A DNA stretch of 63,453 nt from Comamonadaceae bacterium ALPHA2B. GTDB lineage: Bacteria; Pseudomonadota; Gammaproteobacteria; Burkholderiales; Burkholderiaceae_C. The DNA lies in contig SCOE01000034.1 of the NCBI GenBank assembly GCA_005503065.1, positions 1 through 63,453 of the forward strand. The letters run 5' to 3'. How positions within the stretch are numbered: position 1 is the first letter of the stretch; each line of letters opens with the position of its first letter. The position numbers and the translations under genes are program-made. The notes under the pieces were generated by a model. That model was not told where the DNA came from. It saw only the letters and a program-made list of their open reading frames with translations, and did no database searches. Shown piece after piece: positions 31,388 to 39,651 of this stretch.

Positions 31388-33490
31388 ATGCGCACCGCCA
31401 TTGCCCGGATGCTGTCGCCGCGCAGCGTCGCCGTGATCGGCGCCTCGGCCGATCCGAAGAAGACCTCCGGCCGGCCGGTCGCCTACCTGCAGAAGCACGG
31501 TTTCTCCGGCCGCATCATGCCGGTCAACCCCAAGGTGGACCGCGTGGGTGAATTGCCCTGCTATGCGGACGTGGCCTCGCTGCCCGAGGTGCCCGATGTC
31601 GCCGTGGTGCTGCTCGGCGCGGAGCGTGCCCACGTGGCGGTGAAGGAACTCGCGGCACGCGGCTGCCCCGCGGCCATCGTGCTGGCCAGCGGCTACACCG
31701 AAACGGGCGAGGACGGCGCGCGCCGGCAACGCCAGCTGGTAGAGGCCGCCGGGCCGATGCGCCTGCTTGGGCCCAACACCATCGGCCTGGTGAACCTCAC
31801 CGACGGCATCGTGCTCTCGCCCTCCGGCGCGCTGGAGATGGACGCGTTCCCGGTCGGCCGCATCGGCGTGGTGTCGCAAAGCGGCGGCATCCTCGGTTCC
31901 CTGCTGTCGCGTGCCGCGGCGCGCGGCATCGGCCTGTCCAAGCTGATCGCCACCAGCAACGAGGCCGACCTGGAACTCGCCGACTTCATCGACCACCTGG
32001 CCGACGACCCGGCCACGCAGGTGATCGCGCTGTACGTGGAAACGGTGCGCAACCCGGCGCGCTTTCGCGCCGCGTGCCTGAAGGCCGCGCGCGCGGGCAA
32101 GCCGGTCGTGGCCTTCAAGATCGGTCGCTCCGAGGCCGGCGCCCAGGCCGCCGTTTCGCACACCGGCGCGATGGCCGGCGCCGACCGCATGTACGACGCG
32201 CTGTTCAGGCAGGTGGGCGTCATCCGCGCGCAGGGTTTTTCCGACCTGCTGGACGTGCCGGCCGCCCTGGCCACAGGCCGCCGGCTGCGCGGCCCGCGCG
32301 TGGCCGTCCTCACCTCCACCGGCGGCGCGGGCACGCTGGTGTCGGACGACCTGGGCGTGGCCGGCTTCGAGACGCCGCCGCCGGATGCCGCCACGGCCGA
32401 GGCGCTGCGTGCCCTGCAGTCCGGCAGCGAGGCGGCGCTCGACCGCAATCCCATCGACGTCACGCTGGCGGGCCTGCGCCCGGACCTGCTGCGCGGCGCC
32501 ATCACGGCCCTGCTGGCCAGCCCGTCCTACGACGCGCTGGTCGTCATCGTCGGCTCTTCCAGCCTCGCGATGCCCGAACTGATGGCGAGCGCCATCCAGG
32601 ACTGCCTGCCCGGTTCCGACAAACCGGTGCTGGCCTACGTCAGCCCGCATGCGCCGGCGATCGGCGCGCTGCTCACGAGCCGTGGCGTGCCGGCCTTCGC
32701 GGCCGCCGAGAGCTGCACCGCGGCGCTCTCGGGCATGTTGCGTGCCCAAGGCTTCACGGCGCCCGGCAGCGACGCCGTGGCCAGCCCGGTGACTGCATCG
32801 ATCGAGGGCCTGCCCCGCGGCTCGCTCGACGAGGCGCAGGCCAAGCAGTGCTTCGCCCGCTTCGGCGTGCCCTGCGCCGCGGAACGGGTGGTGGCGACGC
32901 CGGGCGAGGCCGAGGCCGCCGCGATGGCGCTGGGCGGCCGCGTGGTGCTGAAGATCCTTTCGGCGCAGATCACGCACAAGAGCGACGTCGGCGGCGTCGC
33001 CGTCGGCCAGACCGCCGAGTCCATCGGCGCGCGCCTGCTGCAGATGGCAGGCGATGTCGAGGCGCGCACCGGTGTGCAGCCCACGCGCTTCCTGGTGCAG
33101 CAGATGGTGGGCGGCGGCACCGAACTGATCCTCGGCCTGCACCGCGATGCGCTCGGCACGGCGGTGCTGCTGGGCATGGGCGGCGTGACCGCCGAGCTGT
33201 TCCAGGACACCACGCTGCGCCTGCTGCCCCGCGACGGCGACACGCTGGGTGCGCTCAGCCGCGCGGACGCCCTGTCGATGGCGCAGGAACTCAAGACCTG
33301 GCCGCTCCTGGACGGCTTCCGCGGCCGCCCCAAGGCAGACGTCGACGCGCTGGTCGACGCCATCGTGGCGTTCTCCGCCATGGCGGCCCGGCTGGGCGAT
33401 CGCCTGGTGGAGGCCGAGATCAATCCGCTCTTCGTGCTGCCCGAGGGCGAAGGGGTGCGCGCCGCCGACGGCGTGCTGGTGCTGGCCTGA
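31388..33490 (+). CDS. ADP-forming acyl-CoA synthetase (acetate-CoA ligase family)
   Basis: A 700-residue fused alpha-beta NDP-forming acyl-CoA synthetase. A CoA-binding domain opens the protein (SVAVIGASADPKKTSGRP). The phospho-histidine lies in VSHTGAMAG (His258). A C-terminal ATP-grasp domain carries KILSAQITHKSDVGGV and AEINPLFVLPEG. These enzymes activate acids to CoA esters while forming ADP and phosphate. No GNAT domain is fused. Together with the hydratase-like gene it suggests catabolism of an acyl or aromatic acid. Confidence 0.92.
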   Translation: MRTAIARMLSPRSVAVIGASADPKKTSGRPVAYLQKHGFSGRIMPVNPKVDRVGELPCYADVASLPEVPDVAVVLLGAERAHVAVKELAARGCPAAIVLASGYTETGEDGARRQRQLVEAAGPMRLLGPNTIGLVNLTDGIVLSPSGALEMDAFPVGRIGVVSQSGGILGSLLSRAAARGIGLSKLIATSNEADLELADFIDHLADDPATQVIALYVETVRNPARFRAACLKAARAGKPVVAFKIGRSEAGAQAAVSHTGAMAGADRMYDALFRQVGVIRAQGFSDLLDVPAALATGRRLRGPRVAVLTSTGGAGTLVSDDLGVAGFETPPPDAATAEALRALQSGSEAALDRNPIDVTLAGLRPDLLRGAITALLASPSYDALVVIVGSSSLAMPELMASAIQDCLPGSDKPVLAYVSPHAPAIGALLTSRGVPAFAAAESCTAALSGMLRAQGFTAPGSDAVASPVTASIEGLPRGSLDEAQAKQCFARFGVPCAAERVVATPGEAEAAAMALGGRVVLKILSAQITHKSDVGGVAVGQTAESIGARLLQMAGDVEARTGVQPTRFLVQQMVGGGTELILGLHRDALGTAVLLGMGGVTAELFQDTTLRLLPRDGDTLGALSRADALSMAQELKTWPLLDGFRGRPKADVDALVDAIVAFSAMAARLGDRLVEAEINPLFVLPEGEGVRAADGVLVLA

Positions 33491-33520
33491 AGCGGCGCGG
33501 TCCGCCGCGGCGGTAGCGCG

Positions 33521-33652
33521 TCAGCGCTGGCCGTCGCGCGGGGGCGCGAGCTTGTCCGCCGAGATCGCCAGCACGACGAACAGGCCCAGTGCCCACGCGG
33601 CCGCGCGGGCATCGAAGCGCCAGCGGAGCGACGGGGAGTCGGAAGGAGGCAT
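33521..33652 (-). CDS. Small putative single-span membrane protein
   Basis: A 43-residue frame with a charged N-terminus and one hydrophobic helix (AAAWALGLFVVLAISA), ending in a basic tail. It is divergent from the plsC-like gene by 18 nt and converges on the synthetase gene. I recognise no family, and the Shine-Dalgarno is weak. The call rests on the clear helix and on filling a 180-nt gap. Confidence 0.45.
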   Translation of the reverse strand: MPPSDSPSLRWRFDARAAAWALGLFVVLAISADKLAPPRDGQR

Positions 33653-33658
33653 GGCCCG

Positions 33659-33664
33659 TATCAT
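33659..33664 (+). promoter_or_regulatory. -10-like element of the plsC-like gene
   Basis: TATCAT followed by 6 nt (CGACGC) and the ATG at 33671, again the leaderless spacing. Confidence 0.4.
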
Positions 33665-33670
33665 CGACGC

Positions 33671-34630
33671 ATGCTTGCCAAGCTGACCGGATGGATGCTG
33701 CTCGGGCTGGTGCGGCTGCTCACCGGCGCACAGGCGCGCTGGTTCGGCTGCCCGCCCAAGGCCGAGCAGCGCATCTACTTCGCCAACCACCAGAGCCACG
33801 TCGACCTGGTCATGATCTGGGCCGCGCTGCCCGAAGAGCTGCGCAGCATCACGCGGCCCATCGCGGCGCGCGACTACTGGGCCAACACGCCGCTCAAGCG
33901 CTGGATCACGACCGAGGTGTTCAACGCCGTGTACGTCGAGCGTGCCGGCGGGCCGACACCCGCCACCCCTGCGATGCCGACCGCGCCCGTCGCCGCGGCT
34001 CCAGCCGGCAGCGAGCGCATCGAGCCCACCTTCGACCTGCCAGGCTCTGTGACGATCCCACCGGCCACCCCGCCCACCTCCGCCAGCGCCGACGCGGCCC
34101 CACCGCCGCCGGCGCTGGCCGTGGCGGCAGGCGCCGAGGCGGACACGTTGTCGCCGCCGCTGCCGCCGGCCTCGCGCAGCGACGCCCAGGGCGAGCTGGA
34201 CCTGCCGACGCCGCTGCCCTCGACGCCCGTGGCCTCGCCGGCAACCGCAGCAGCCGATGCCGGCGATGCCTCAGCGAGCGCCATGCCGCTGCCCGAGCTT
34301 CGCCCCGACGACCCGTTGGTGCCGCTGGTCGAAGCGCTCAGGAGCGGCGACTCGATCATCATCTTTCCGGAGGGCACGCGCGGCCACACCGGCACGCCGC
34401 AGAAGTTCAAGTCGGGGCTGTACATGCTGGCCCGCCTCTTCCCGGAGGTGGTGCTGGTGCCGGCGTGGATCGACAACGTGCAGCGCGTGATGCCCAAGGG
34501 CGAGGTCGTGCCGGTGCCCATCCTGTGCTCGGTCACCTTCGGCGCGCCGGTGAAGCTCGGCGCGGGCGAGGAGCGCCGCGCCTTCCTCGACCGCGCCCGC
34601 GAGGCGGTCATCGCCCTGCGCGACGTGTAG
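33671..34630 (+). CDS. PlsC-like 1-acylglycerol-3-phosphate acyltransferase with long low-complexity insertion
   Basis: A 319-residue acyltransferase. The HX4D motif is NHQSHVD (His40, Asp45), and FPEGTRG at 232-238 is the substrate-binding motif. Between them residues about 92-208 are a Pro/Ala/Thr/Ser-rich disordered insertion absent from ordinary PlsC proteins, so catalytic blocks that normally lie about 70 residues apart are about 190 apart. The CdsA-like gene follows 14 nt later, so both probably act in one lipid pathway. Activity needs testing. Confidence 0.85.
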   Translation: MLAKLTGWMLLGLVRLLTGAQARWFGCPPKAEQRIYFANHQSHVDLVMIWAALPEELRSITRPIAARDYWANTPLKRWITTEVFNAVYVERAGGPTPATPAMPTAPVAAAPAGSERIEPTFDLPGSVTIPPATPPTSASADAAPPPPALAVAAGAEADTLSPPLPPASRSDAQGELDLPTPLPSTPVASPATAAADAGDASASAMPLPELRPDDPLVPLVEALRSGDSIIIFPEGTRGHTGTPQKFKSGLYMLARLFPEVVLVPAWIDNVQRVMPKGEVVPVPILCSVTFGAPVKLGAGEERRAFLDRAREAVIALRDV

Positions 34631-34644
34631 CGCTTCGAGACGAC

Positions 34645-35712
34645 ATGGAAACCTTCCTGCGCAACCTGAGCGCGACCCAGCAGGTCGCGGCGCTGTTCGT
34701 CCTCGTCTTCGGCCTGCTGGCGATCGTGAGCACCGCAGCCTTCCTGCTCACGCTGCGCGAGCGGCGCCATCCCGTGCATGGCGAGGTCTGGCAGGAGGAA
34801 CTGCGCCACTTCCGCGGTCTGCTGGGCACGACGTGGTTCATGGTGGTGATCTTCTGGATCGGCTGGGCCCTGGGCGACGCGGTGGCCACGGTGCTCTTCG
34901 CGCTGATCGCCTTCCTGGCGCTGCGCGAGTTCATCACGCTCTCGCCCACGCGGCGCAGCGACCACCGCAGCCTGCTGCTGGCCTTTTTCGTCGTGCTGCC
35001 GGTCCAGTTCATGCTGGTCGCGACGGCGCGCTTCAACTTCTTCACCGTGTTCATTCCGGTGTATGTGTTCTTCGCCATCCCGGTGGCCAGCGCACTGGCC
35101 GACGACCCGAGCCACTTCCTCGAACGCAACGCCAAGCTCCAGTGGGGCATCATGGTCTGCGTGTACGGCCTGTCGCACGTGCCGGCGCTGCTGCTGTTGT
35201 CCTTTCCCGGCTACGAGGGCAAGAACGCCTTCCTCGTCTTCTTCCTCGTCGCCACGGTGCAGACCTGCATGCTGGTGCAGCACCTGATCAACCGCCGCCT
35301 GTCGGCCACCGCACCGCCGGCCGATGCCGGCCCCGAGGCGCCGCCCGCCAAAGGCGGCCTGCTGCGCCAGCTGCTGCGGCCGCGCGCGCCGATCGCGCCG
35401 CACATCAGCCGCAGCTTCAACTGGGCGAGCTGGGGCGTGGGCATGGGGGTGGCGAGCTTCGTGGGCGCGCTGCTGTCCTTCATCACGCCCTTCCGTTTCT
35501 GGCAGGCCTTCACCGCGGCGCTCGTGGCCTGCGTCGCGGGCTCGATGGGCCACCTGGTGATGAAGGCGCTCAAGCGCGACCGCGGGATTCCCAACTGGGG
35601 CCGCAAGGGCGTGGGCGTGACCGGCGCGAACGGCCTGCTCGACCGCGTGGACGCCCTGTGCTTCGCGGCGCCGATCTTCTTCCACTCCGTACGCTGGTAT
35701 TTCGATGCCTGA
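34645..35712 (+). CDS. CdsA/YnbB-like phosphatidate cytidylyltransferase family protein
   Basis: A 355-residue protein with about eight to nine membrane helices and a C-terminal end that resembles the CDP-diglyceride synthase signature: MKALKRDRGIPNW...GANGLLDRVDAL. Relative to canonical CdsA, the K-D after the KR motif is replaced by P-N and the PGHGG motif by TGANG, so one metal-ligand Asp may be missing. Pairing with a PlsC-like acyltransferase recalls the ynb-type gene sets. The canonical cdsA is probably elsewhere. Confidence 0.82.
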   Translation: METFLRNLSATQQVAALFVLVFGLLAIVSTAAFLLTLRERRHPVHGEVWQEELRHFRGLLGTTWFMVVIFWIGWALGDAVATVLFALIAFLALREFITLSPTRRSDHRSLLLAFFVVLPVQFMLVATARFNFFTVFIPVYVFFAIPVASALADDPSHFLERNAKLQWGIMVCVYGLSHVPALLLLSFPGYEGKNAFLVFFLVATVQTCMLVQHLINRRLSATAPPADAGPEAPPAKGGLLRQLLRPRAPIAPHISRSFNWASWGVGMGVASFVGALLSFITPFRFWQAFTAALVACVAGSMGHLVMKALKRDRGIPNWGRKGVGVTGANGLLDRVDALCFAAPIFFHSVRWYFDA

Positions 35713-35714
35713 CG

Positions 35715-35789
35715 CACCAGTTGCCATTTCAAGCCAAATCGGCCTGCAGCGCCCGTCCCACCTGCGCGATCAGCTATTGATTTCATAGC
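35715..35789. repeat. Full-length dispersed repeat abutting the ruvC start
   Basis: Reverse orientation: AAGCCAAATCGGCCTGCAG tail first, then GCTATTGATTTCATAGC (35773-35789). The ruvC ATG begins at the next base. Confidence 0.75.
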
Positions 35790-36338
35790 ATGCGCATCCT
35801 CGGCATCGACCCCGGCCTGCAGACCACCGGCTTCGGCGTGGTGGACGTGGACGGCCACGCGCTGCGCTACGTGGCCAGCGGCACCATCAGCACCAGGCAC
35901 ATGGCCAAGGGCGAGCTGGCGTCGCGGCTGAAGGTGCTGTTCGACGGCATCGGCGAGCTGGCGCAGCGCTACCGGCCCGATGCGGCGGCGGTGGAGATCG
36001 TGTTCGTCAACGTGAACCCGCAGTCGACGCTGCTGCTGGGCCAGGCGCGCGGCGCCTGCCTCACGGCCCTGGTGGTCAACCAGCTCGCGGTGTCGGAATA
36101 CACCGCCCTGCAGATGAAGCAGGCCGTGGCCGGACACGGCAGCGCCGCCAAGGCCCAGGTGCAGGAAATGGTCCGTCGCCTGCTGGACCTGCCGGGTGTT
36201 CCCGGGGCCGACGCGGCCGACGCGCTGGGGCTGGCGATCACGCATGCGCAGGTGGGGCGAACGCTCGCGCGGCTGGGCCAGGCCGCCACGCTCGAGCGCC
36301 GCACGACGGGCGCCTACCGCCAGGGCCGCATGCGCTGA
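35790..36338 (+). CDS. ruvC: Crossover junction endodeoxyribonuclease RuvC
   Basis: A 182-residue Holliday-junction resolvase with the four acidic active-site residues Asp7 ([12 protein letters not shown]), Glu69 (VEIVFVNVN), Asp141 and Asp144 ([11 protein letters not shown]). The length is standard. The start codon directly follows a dispersed repeat and has no Shine-Dalgarno. ruvA and ruvB are not adjacent, unlike the common ruvCAB order. Confidence 0.95.
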   Translation: MRILGIDPGLQTTGFGVVDVDGHALRYVASGTISTRHMAKGELASRLKVLFDGIGELAQRYRPDAAAVEIVFVNVNPQSTLLLGQARGACLTALVVNQLAVSEYTALQMKQAVAGHGSAAKAQVQEMVRRLLDLPGVPGADAADALGLAITHAQVGRTLARLGQAATLERRTTGAYRQGRMR

Positions 36339-36357
36339 GCGCGCGCGCCCGGCCGCG

Positions 36358-37290
36358 CTACTGCAGCGCGGTGGCCGCGTCGCTCACCCAGCTGGCGGAA
36401 CGGCCGATGCTGTCCAGGAGGTGCTGGCTGAAGGCACGCACCTTGACGCTCGCATGCGGCGCCGCCCGCAGCATGAAGATGCCGGTGGCGGGCTGCTTCG
36501 GCGCGCCTTCGAGCGACAGCTCGACGATGCGCCCTGCCGCGAGGTCCTCGCCGATGGCCCAGTTGGGCATCAGCGCGATGCCCAGGCCCTGCGCCGCACA
36601 CATGCGGCGCGAGTCGCAGTCGTCGCTCTCCAGCGCGAAATGCGGCGGCTGGCTCCAGTCGAAGCCGTCGAGTTCGCGCCAGCCGCGTGCGTTGGTGCTG
36701 TGCTGGCGGTCGATGAGGTGGTGCTTCGCCAGGTCCTCGAAGTGCGTGGGCCGGCCGTGGCGCGCCAGGTACGAGGGCGCAGCCCCCATGATGTAGCGCT
36801 GGTTGCCGATACGCTGGCCGACGAGGCTGCTGTCGGGTTGCGGGCCGATGCGGATGACGACGTCGAAGCGCTCGAGCACCGGATCGACGAGGCGCTCGGT
36901 GAGTTCCAGCTCGACGCTCAGCTCGGGATGCTTCTCGAGCAGCGACGCCAGGTGCGGCACCACATGCCGCCGCCCGAAGGCCGGCACGCAGCTCACGCGC
37001 AGCAGGCCCTGCACGCGCTGGTCGAGCGAGACCACCTCGCTGCGCGCGTCGGTCATGTCGCGCAAGATCTTCTGCGCCCGCTCGAGCAGCAGTTCGCCCG
37101 CATCGGTCATCACCAGCGCGCGCGTGGAGCGCGTGAACAGCGGCACTTTCAGGTCCTGTTCCAGGGCATCGATCTGTCGTGCGACGGAGGATGCGACCAT
37201 GCCGCGCCGGCGCGCCACGGCCGAGAAGCTGCGGGCCTGCGCGACGTCGACGAAGACGGCGAGCGATTCGGCAAAGCGGATGGATTCCAT
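36358..37290 (-). CDS. LysR-family transcriptional regulator
   Basis: A 310-residue regulator. The winged helix is at about residues 8-65 (FVDVAQARSFSAVARRRGM) and is followed by a two-lobed LysR substrate domain. It is divergent from a Bug receptor and maleylacetate reductase pair that it probably regulates. The ATG at 37290 matches the typical LysR start; a longer frame upstream runs through the control region. Confidence 0.92.
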   Translation of the reverse strand: MESIRFAESLAVFVDVAQARSFSAVARRRGMVASSVARQIDALEQDLKVPLFTRSTRALVMTDAGELLLERAQKILRDMTDARSEVVSLDQRVQGLLRVSCVPAFGRRHVVPHLASLLEKHPELSVELELTERLVDPVLERFDVVIRIGPQPDSSLVGQRIGNQRYIMGAAPSYLARHGRPTHFEDLAKHHLIDRQHSTNARGWRELDGFDWSQPPHFALESDDCDSRRMCAAQGLGIALMPNWAIGEDLAAGRIVELSLEGAPKQPATGIFMLRAAPHASVKVRAFSQHLLDSIGRSASWVSDAATALQ

Positions 37291-37323
37291 TTGTGCAGGT
37301 GCCGCAAAAGCGTTTGGCGTTAG

Positions 37324-37342
37324 GGACGAGTTCTTTTCGTCC
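37324..37342. promoter_or_regulatory. Candidate LysR-type operator
   Basis: GGACGA-N7-TCGTCC is an inverted repeat in the 99-bp divergent region between the LysR gene and the Bug gene. It is close to the usual dyad length but does not show a clean T-N11-A core. Confidence 0.4.
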
Positions 37343-37389
37343 GCCGCAAAGAATAGCATCCAGGCCACATCGAGACACGAGGATTTTTC

Positions 37390-38388
37390 ATGCTCCAACA
37401 AGCAACGACATCGGCCGGGATGCCCCGCCGGCACACGCTTCGCCGCGCGCTGGCGCTTGGCCTGGCCCTGCTCGGCAGCGCCCCGGCGCTCGCCCAGTCC
37501 TATCCTTCACGGCTCGTCACGATGGTGGTGCCCTTCGCGGCGGGCGGTACGGTCGACAAGGTGGCGCGCCAGATCCAGGAACCGCTCGCCGCCCGGCTGG
37601 GCCAGCAGGTCATCGTCGACAACCGCGGCGGCGCGGGCGGCACCATCGGCATGGCGCTGGTGGCCAAGAGCCCACCCGACGGCCACACCGTGGCGCTGGT
37701 GTTCGACTCCTACGCCACCGAGCAGCACATCTACCCCAGGCTGCCCTACGTCACCGCGCGCGACTTCACCGGCGTGTCGTACGTGGCCCGCTCGCCGATG
37801 GTCCTGGTGGTGCCCGCAGCGTCTCCCTACAAGACGCTGCAGGACTACGTGACGGCCGCCAAGGGCAAGGGCGCCGTGTCGTACGCATCGGTGGGCGCAG
37901 GCAGCTCCAACCACCTGGCGGCCGAACTGTTCCACGAGACCGCCGGCACGAACGGCGTGCACGTGCCCTTCAAGGGCGGCGGCCCGGCGCTCACCGACCT
38001 GATGGGCGGGCACGTGGATTCGATGATCGCCAGCCTGCCGCTGGTGCTGCCGCAGGTGCAGAGCGGCAAGCTGCGCGCCCTGGCCGTCACGTCGCCCACC
38101 CGCAACGCGGCCCTGCCCGAGGTCCCGGCGGTGGCCGAGCGCTACAAGGGCTTCGAGGTCTATTCCTGGGTCGGCATGGTGGCGCCGGCCAAGGTGCCGG
38201 CCGCCGCGCTCGACCGGCTGGCGGCCGACATGGGCGCCGTGCTGCGCCAGCCCGAAGTCGCCAAGCGCCTGAGTGATGGCGGCTTCGAGGTCGTGGCCGG
38301 CGACCGCGAGGCGATGAACCGCCTGATCAGGAGCGAGAGCGAGCGCTGGGGCCGCCTCATCAAGAGCCGCGGGATCGTCGCCGAATGA
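37390..38388 (+). CDS. Bug/TctC-family solute-binding receptor
   Basis: A 332-residue periplasmic receptor with a signal peptide ending in APALAQS (about residue 36). The Bug motifs SYPSRLVTMVVPFAAGGTVDKVAR and HVPFKGGGPALTDLMGG are present. Its stop overlaps the maleylacetate reductase start (ATGA). No TctAB genes nearby. The ligand may be an aromatic acid or an intermediate processed by the downstream enzyme, an inference from context only. Confidence 0.92.
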   Translation: MLQQATTSAGMPRRHTLRRALALGLALLGSAPALAQSYPSRLVTMVVPFAAGGTVDKVARQIQEPLAARLGQQVIVDNRGGAGGTIGMALVAKSPPDGHTVALVFDSYATEQHIYPRLPYVTARDFTGVSYVARSPMVLVVPAASPYKTLQDYVTAAKGKGAVSYASVGAGSSNHLAAELFHETAGTNGVHVPFKGGGPALTDLMGGHVDSMIASLPLVLPQVQSGKLRALAVTSPTRNAALPEVPAVAERYKGFEVYSWVGMVAPAKVPAAALDRLAADMGAVLRQPEVAKRLSDGGFEVVAGDREAMNRLIRSESERWGRLIKSRGIVAE

Positions 38389-39446
38389 CACCCTTCGTCT
38401 TCGAGAGCCGCGCGCAGCGGGTGATCTTCGGTGTCGGCGCCCTGGACCGCATCGCCGACGAACTGGACGCCCTGGGCATGCGCCGGGCGCTGGTGCTGTA
38501 CACCCCGCCCCAGCGCGAGCAGGCCGAGCGCCTGGCCGCGCAACTGGGCGAGCGCGCCGCGGGCGTCTTCGCCGGGGCCGTGATGCACGTGCCGATGGAG
38601 GTCGCCCGCGAAGCGCGTGCCGAGGCGCTGCGGCTGGACGCCGATTGCGCGGTGGCCCTGGGCGGCGGGTCGACCATCGGCCTGGGCAAGGCCATTGCGC
38701 TCGATTCGGGGCTGCCGATCCTCGCCGTGCCCACCACCTACGCGGGCTCGGAGATGACGCCCATCTACGGCGTGACGCACAACGGCCTCAAGCACACCGG
38801 CAAGGACACGCGCGTGATGCCGCGCACGGTCATCTACGACCCGGCGCTCACCGTGGGCCTGCCCGTGGGCCTGTCGATCGTGAGCGGCATCAACGCCATG
38901 GCCCACGCGGCCGAGGGCCTGTACGCGGTCGACGGCAACCCCGTCATGCAACTGCTGGCCGAGGAAGGCATCGCCGCGCTGGGCCGCGCGCTGCCCGCGA
39001 TCCATGCCGATCCCACCGACGGCCAGGCACGGGCCGACGCGCTCTACGGCGCCTGGCTGTGCGGGCAGGTGCTGGGCAGCGTCGGCATGGCGCTGCACCA
39101 CAAGCTGTGCCACACGCTGGGCGGCAGCTTCAACCTGCCGCATGCCGAGACCCACGCCATCGTGCTGCCCCATGCGCTGGCCTACAACGCCGGCGCCGCC
39201 GCCGAGGCGATGCGGCGCATCGCGCGCGCGCTCGGCGCCGACGACGCACCGCGCGCGGTCTACGAACTGGCGCGCGACAACGGTGCGCCCGTCGCGCTCA
39301 AGGACATCGGGATGCGCGAGCAGGACCTGGACCGGGCCTGCGCGCTGGCAATGGAGAACCAGTATCCGAACCCGCGGCCACTGGAGGCGCAGGCGCTCAG
39401 GCAACTGCTGCAGGATGCGTTCGACGGCCGTCCGCCGCGCGCATAA
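38385..39446 (+). CDS. Maleylacetate reductase (iron-type alcohol dehydrogenase family)
   Basis: A 353-residue group III dehydrogenase. ALGGGSTIGLGKAIAL is the NAD(P) loop and VPTTYAGSEMTPIYGVT is typical of maleylacetate reductases. GMALHHKLCHTLGGSFNLPHAETHA holds the His-rich metal-type region. The enzyme reduces maleylacetate to 3-oxoadipate in hydroxyquinol or chlorocatechol degradation. No ring-cleavage dioxygenase or hydroxylase is found nearby. It ends 3 nt from the convergent small membrane protein gene. Confidence 0.9.
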   Translation: MTPFVFESRAQRVIFGVGALDRIADELDALGMRRALVLYTPPQREQAERLAAQLGERAAGVFAGAVMHVPMEVAREARAEALRLDADCAVALGGGSTIGLGKAIALDSGLPILAVPTTYAGSEMTPIYGVTHNGLKHTGKDTRVMPRTVIYDPALTVGLPVGLSIVSGINAMAHAAEGLYAVDGNPVMQLLAEEGIAALGRALPAIHADPTDGQARADALYGAWLCGQVLGSVGMALHHKLCHTLGGSFNLPHAETHAIVLPHALAYNAGAAAEAMRRIARALGADDAPRAVYELARDNGAPVALKDIGMREQDLDRACALAMENQYPNPRPLEAQALRQLLQDAFDGRPPRA

Positions 39447-39449
39447 GGC

Positions 39450-39626
39450 TCAGGCCACGCGCTCGGCGATCAGCACGGCGAAGAAGCCGAGCGCCGCCAG
39501 CAAGGTCCACTTGAGCACGATCCAGCCGATGCGCCGGTACTTCACCTGGCCCGTGCCGGCATAGAAGGCGAAGCAAACGCCGGCCACCAGCAAAAGCAGC
39601 AGGATGGCCCAGCGGAACAGCAGCAT
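39450..39626 (-). CDS. Small two-span membrane protein downstream of lpxC
   Basis: A 58-residue frame with two hydrophobic helices (about residues 3-22 and 35-53) joined by a short basic loop (KYRRIGW). It begins 25 nt after the lpxC stop on the same strand and probably ends the dcw transcript. Strong third-position GC and clean topology support coding. I cannot assign a family. It is shorter than most gene callers' comfortable range. Confidence 0.7.
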   Translation of the reverse strand: MLLFRWAILLLLLVAGVCFAFYAGTGQVKYRRIGWIVLKWTLLAALGFFAVLIAERVA

Positions 39627-39651
39627 GTGCGATGCCAGGGGCGCGCCGCGC

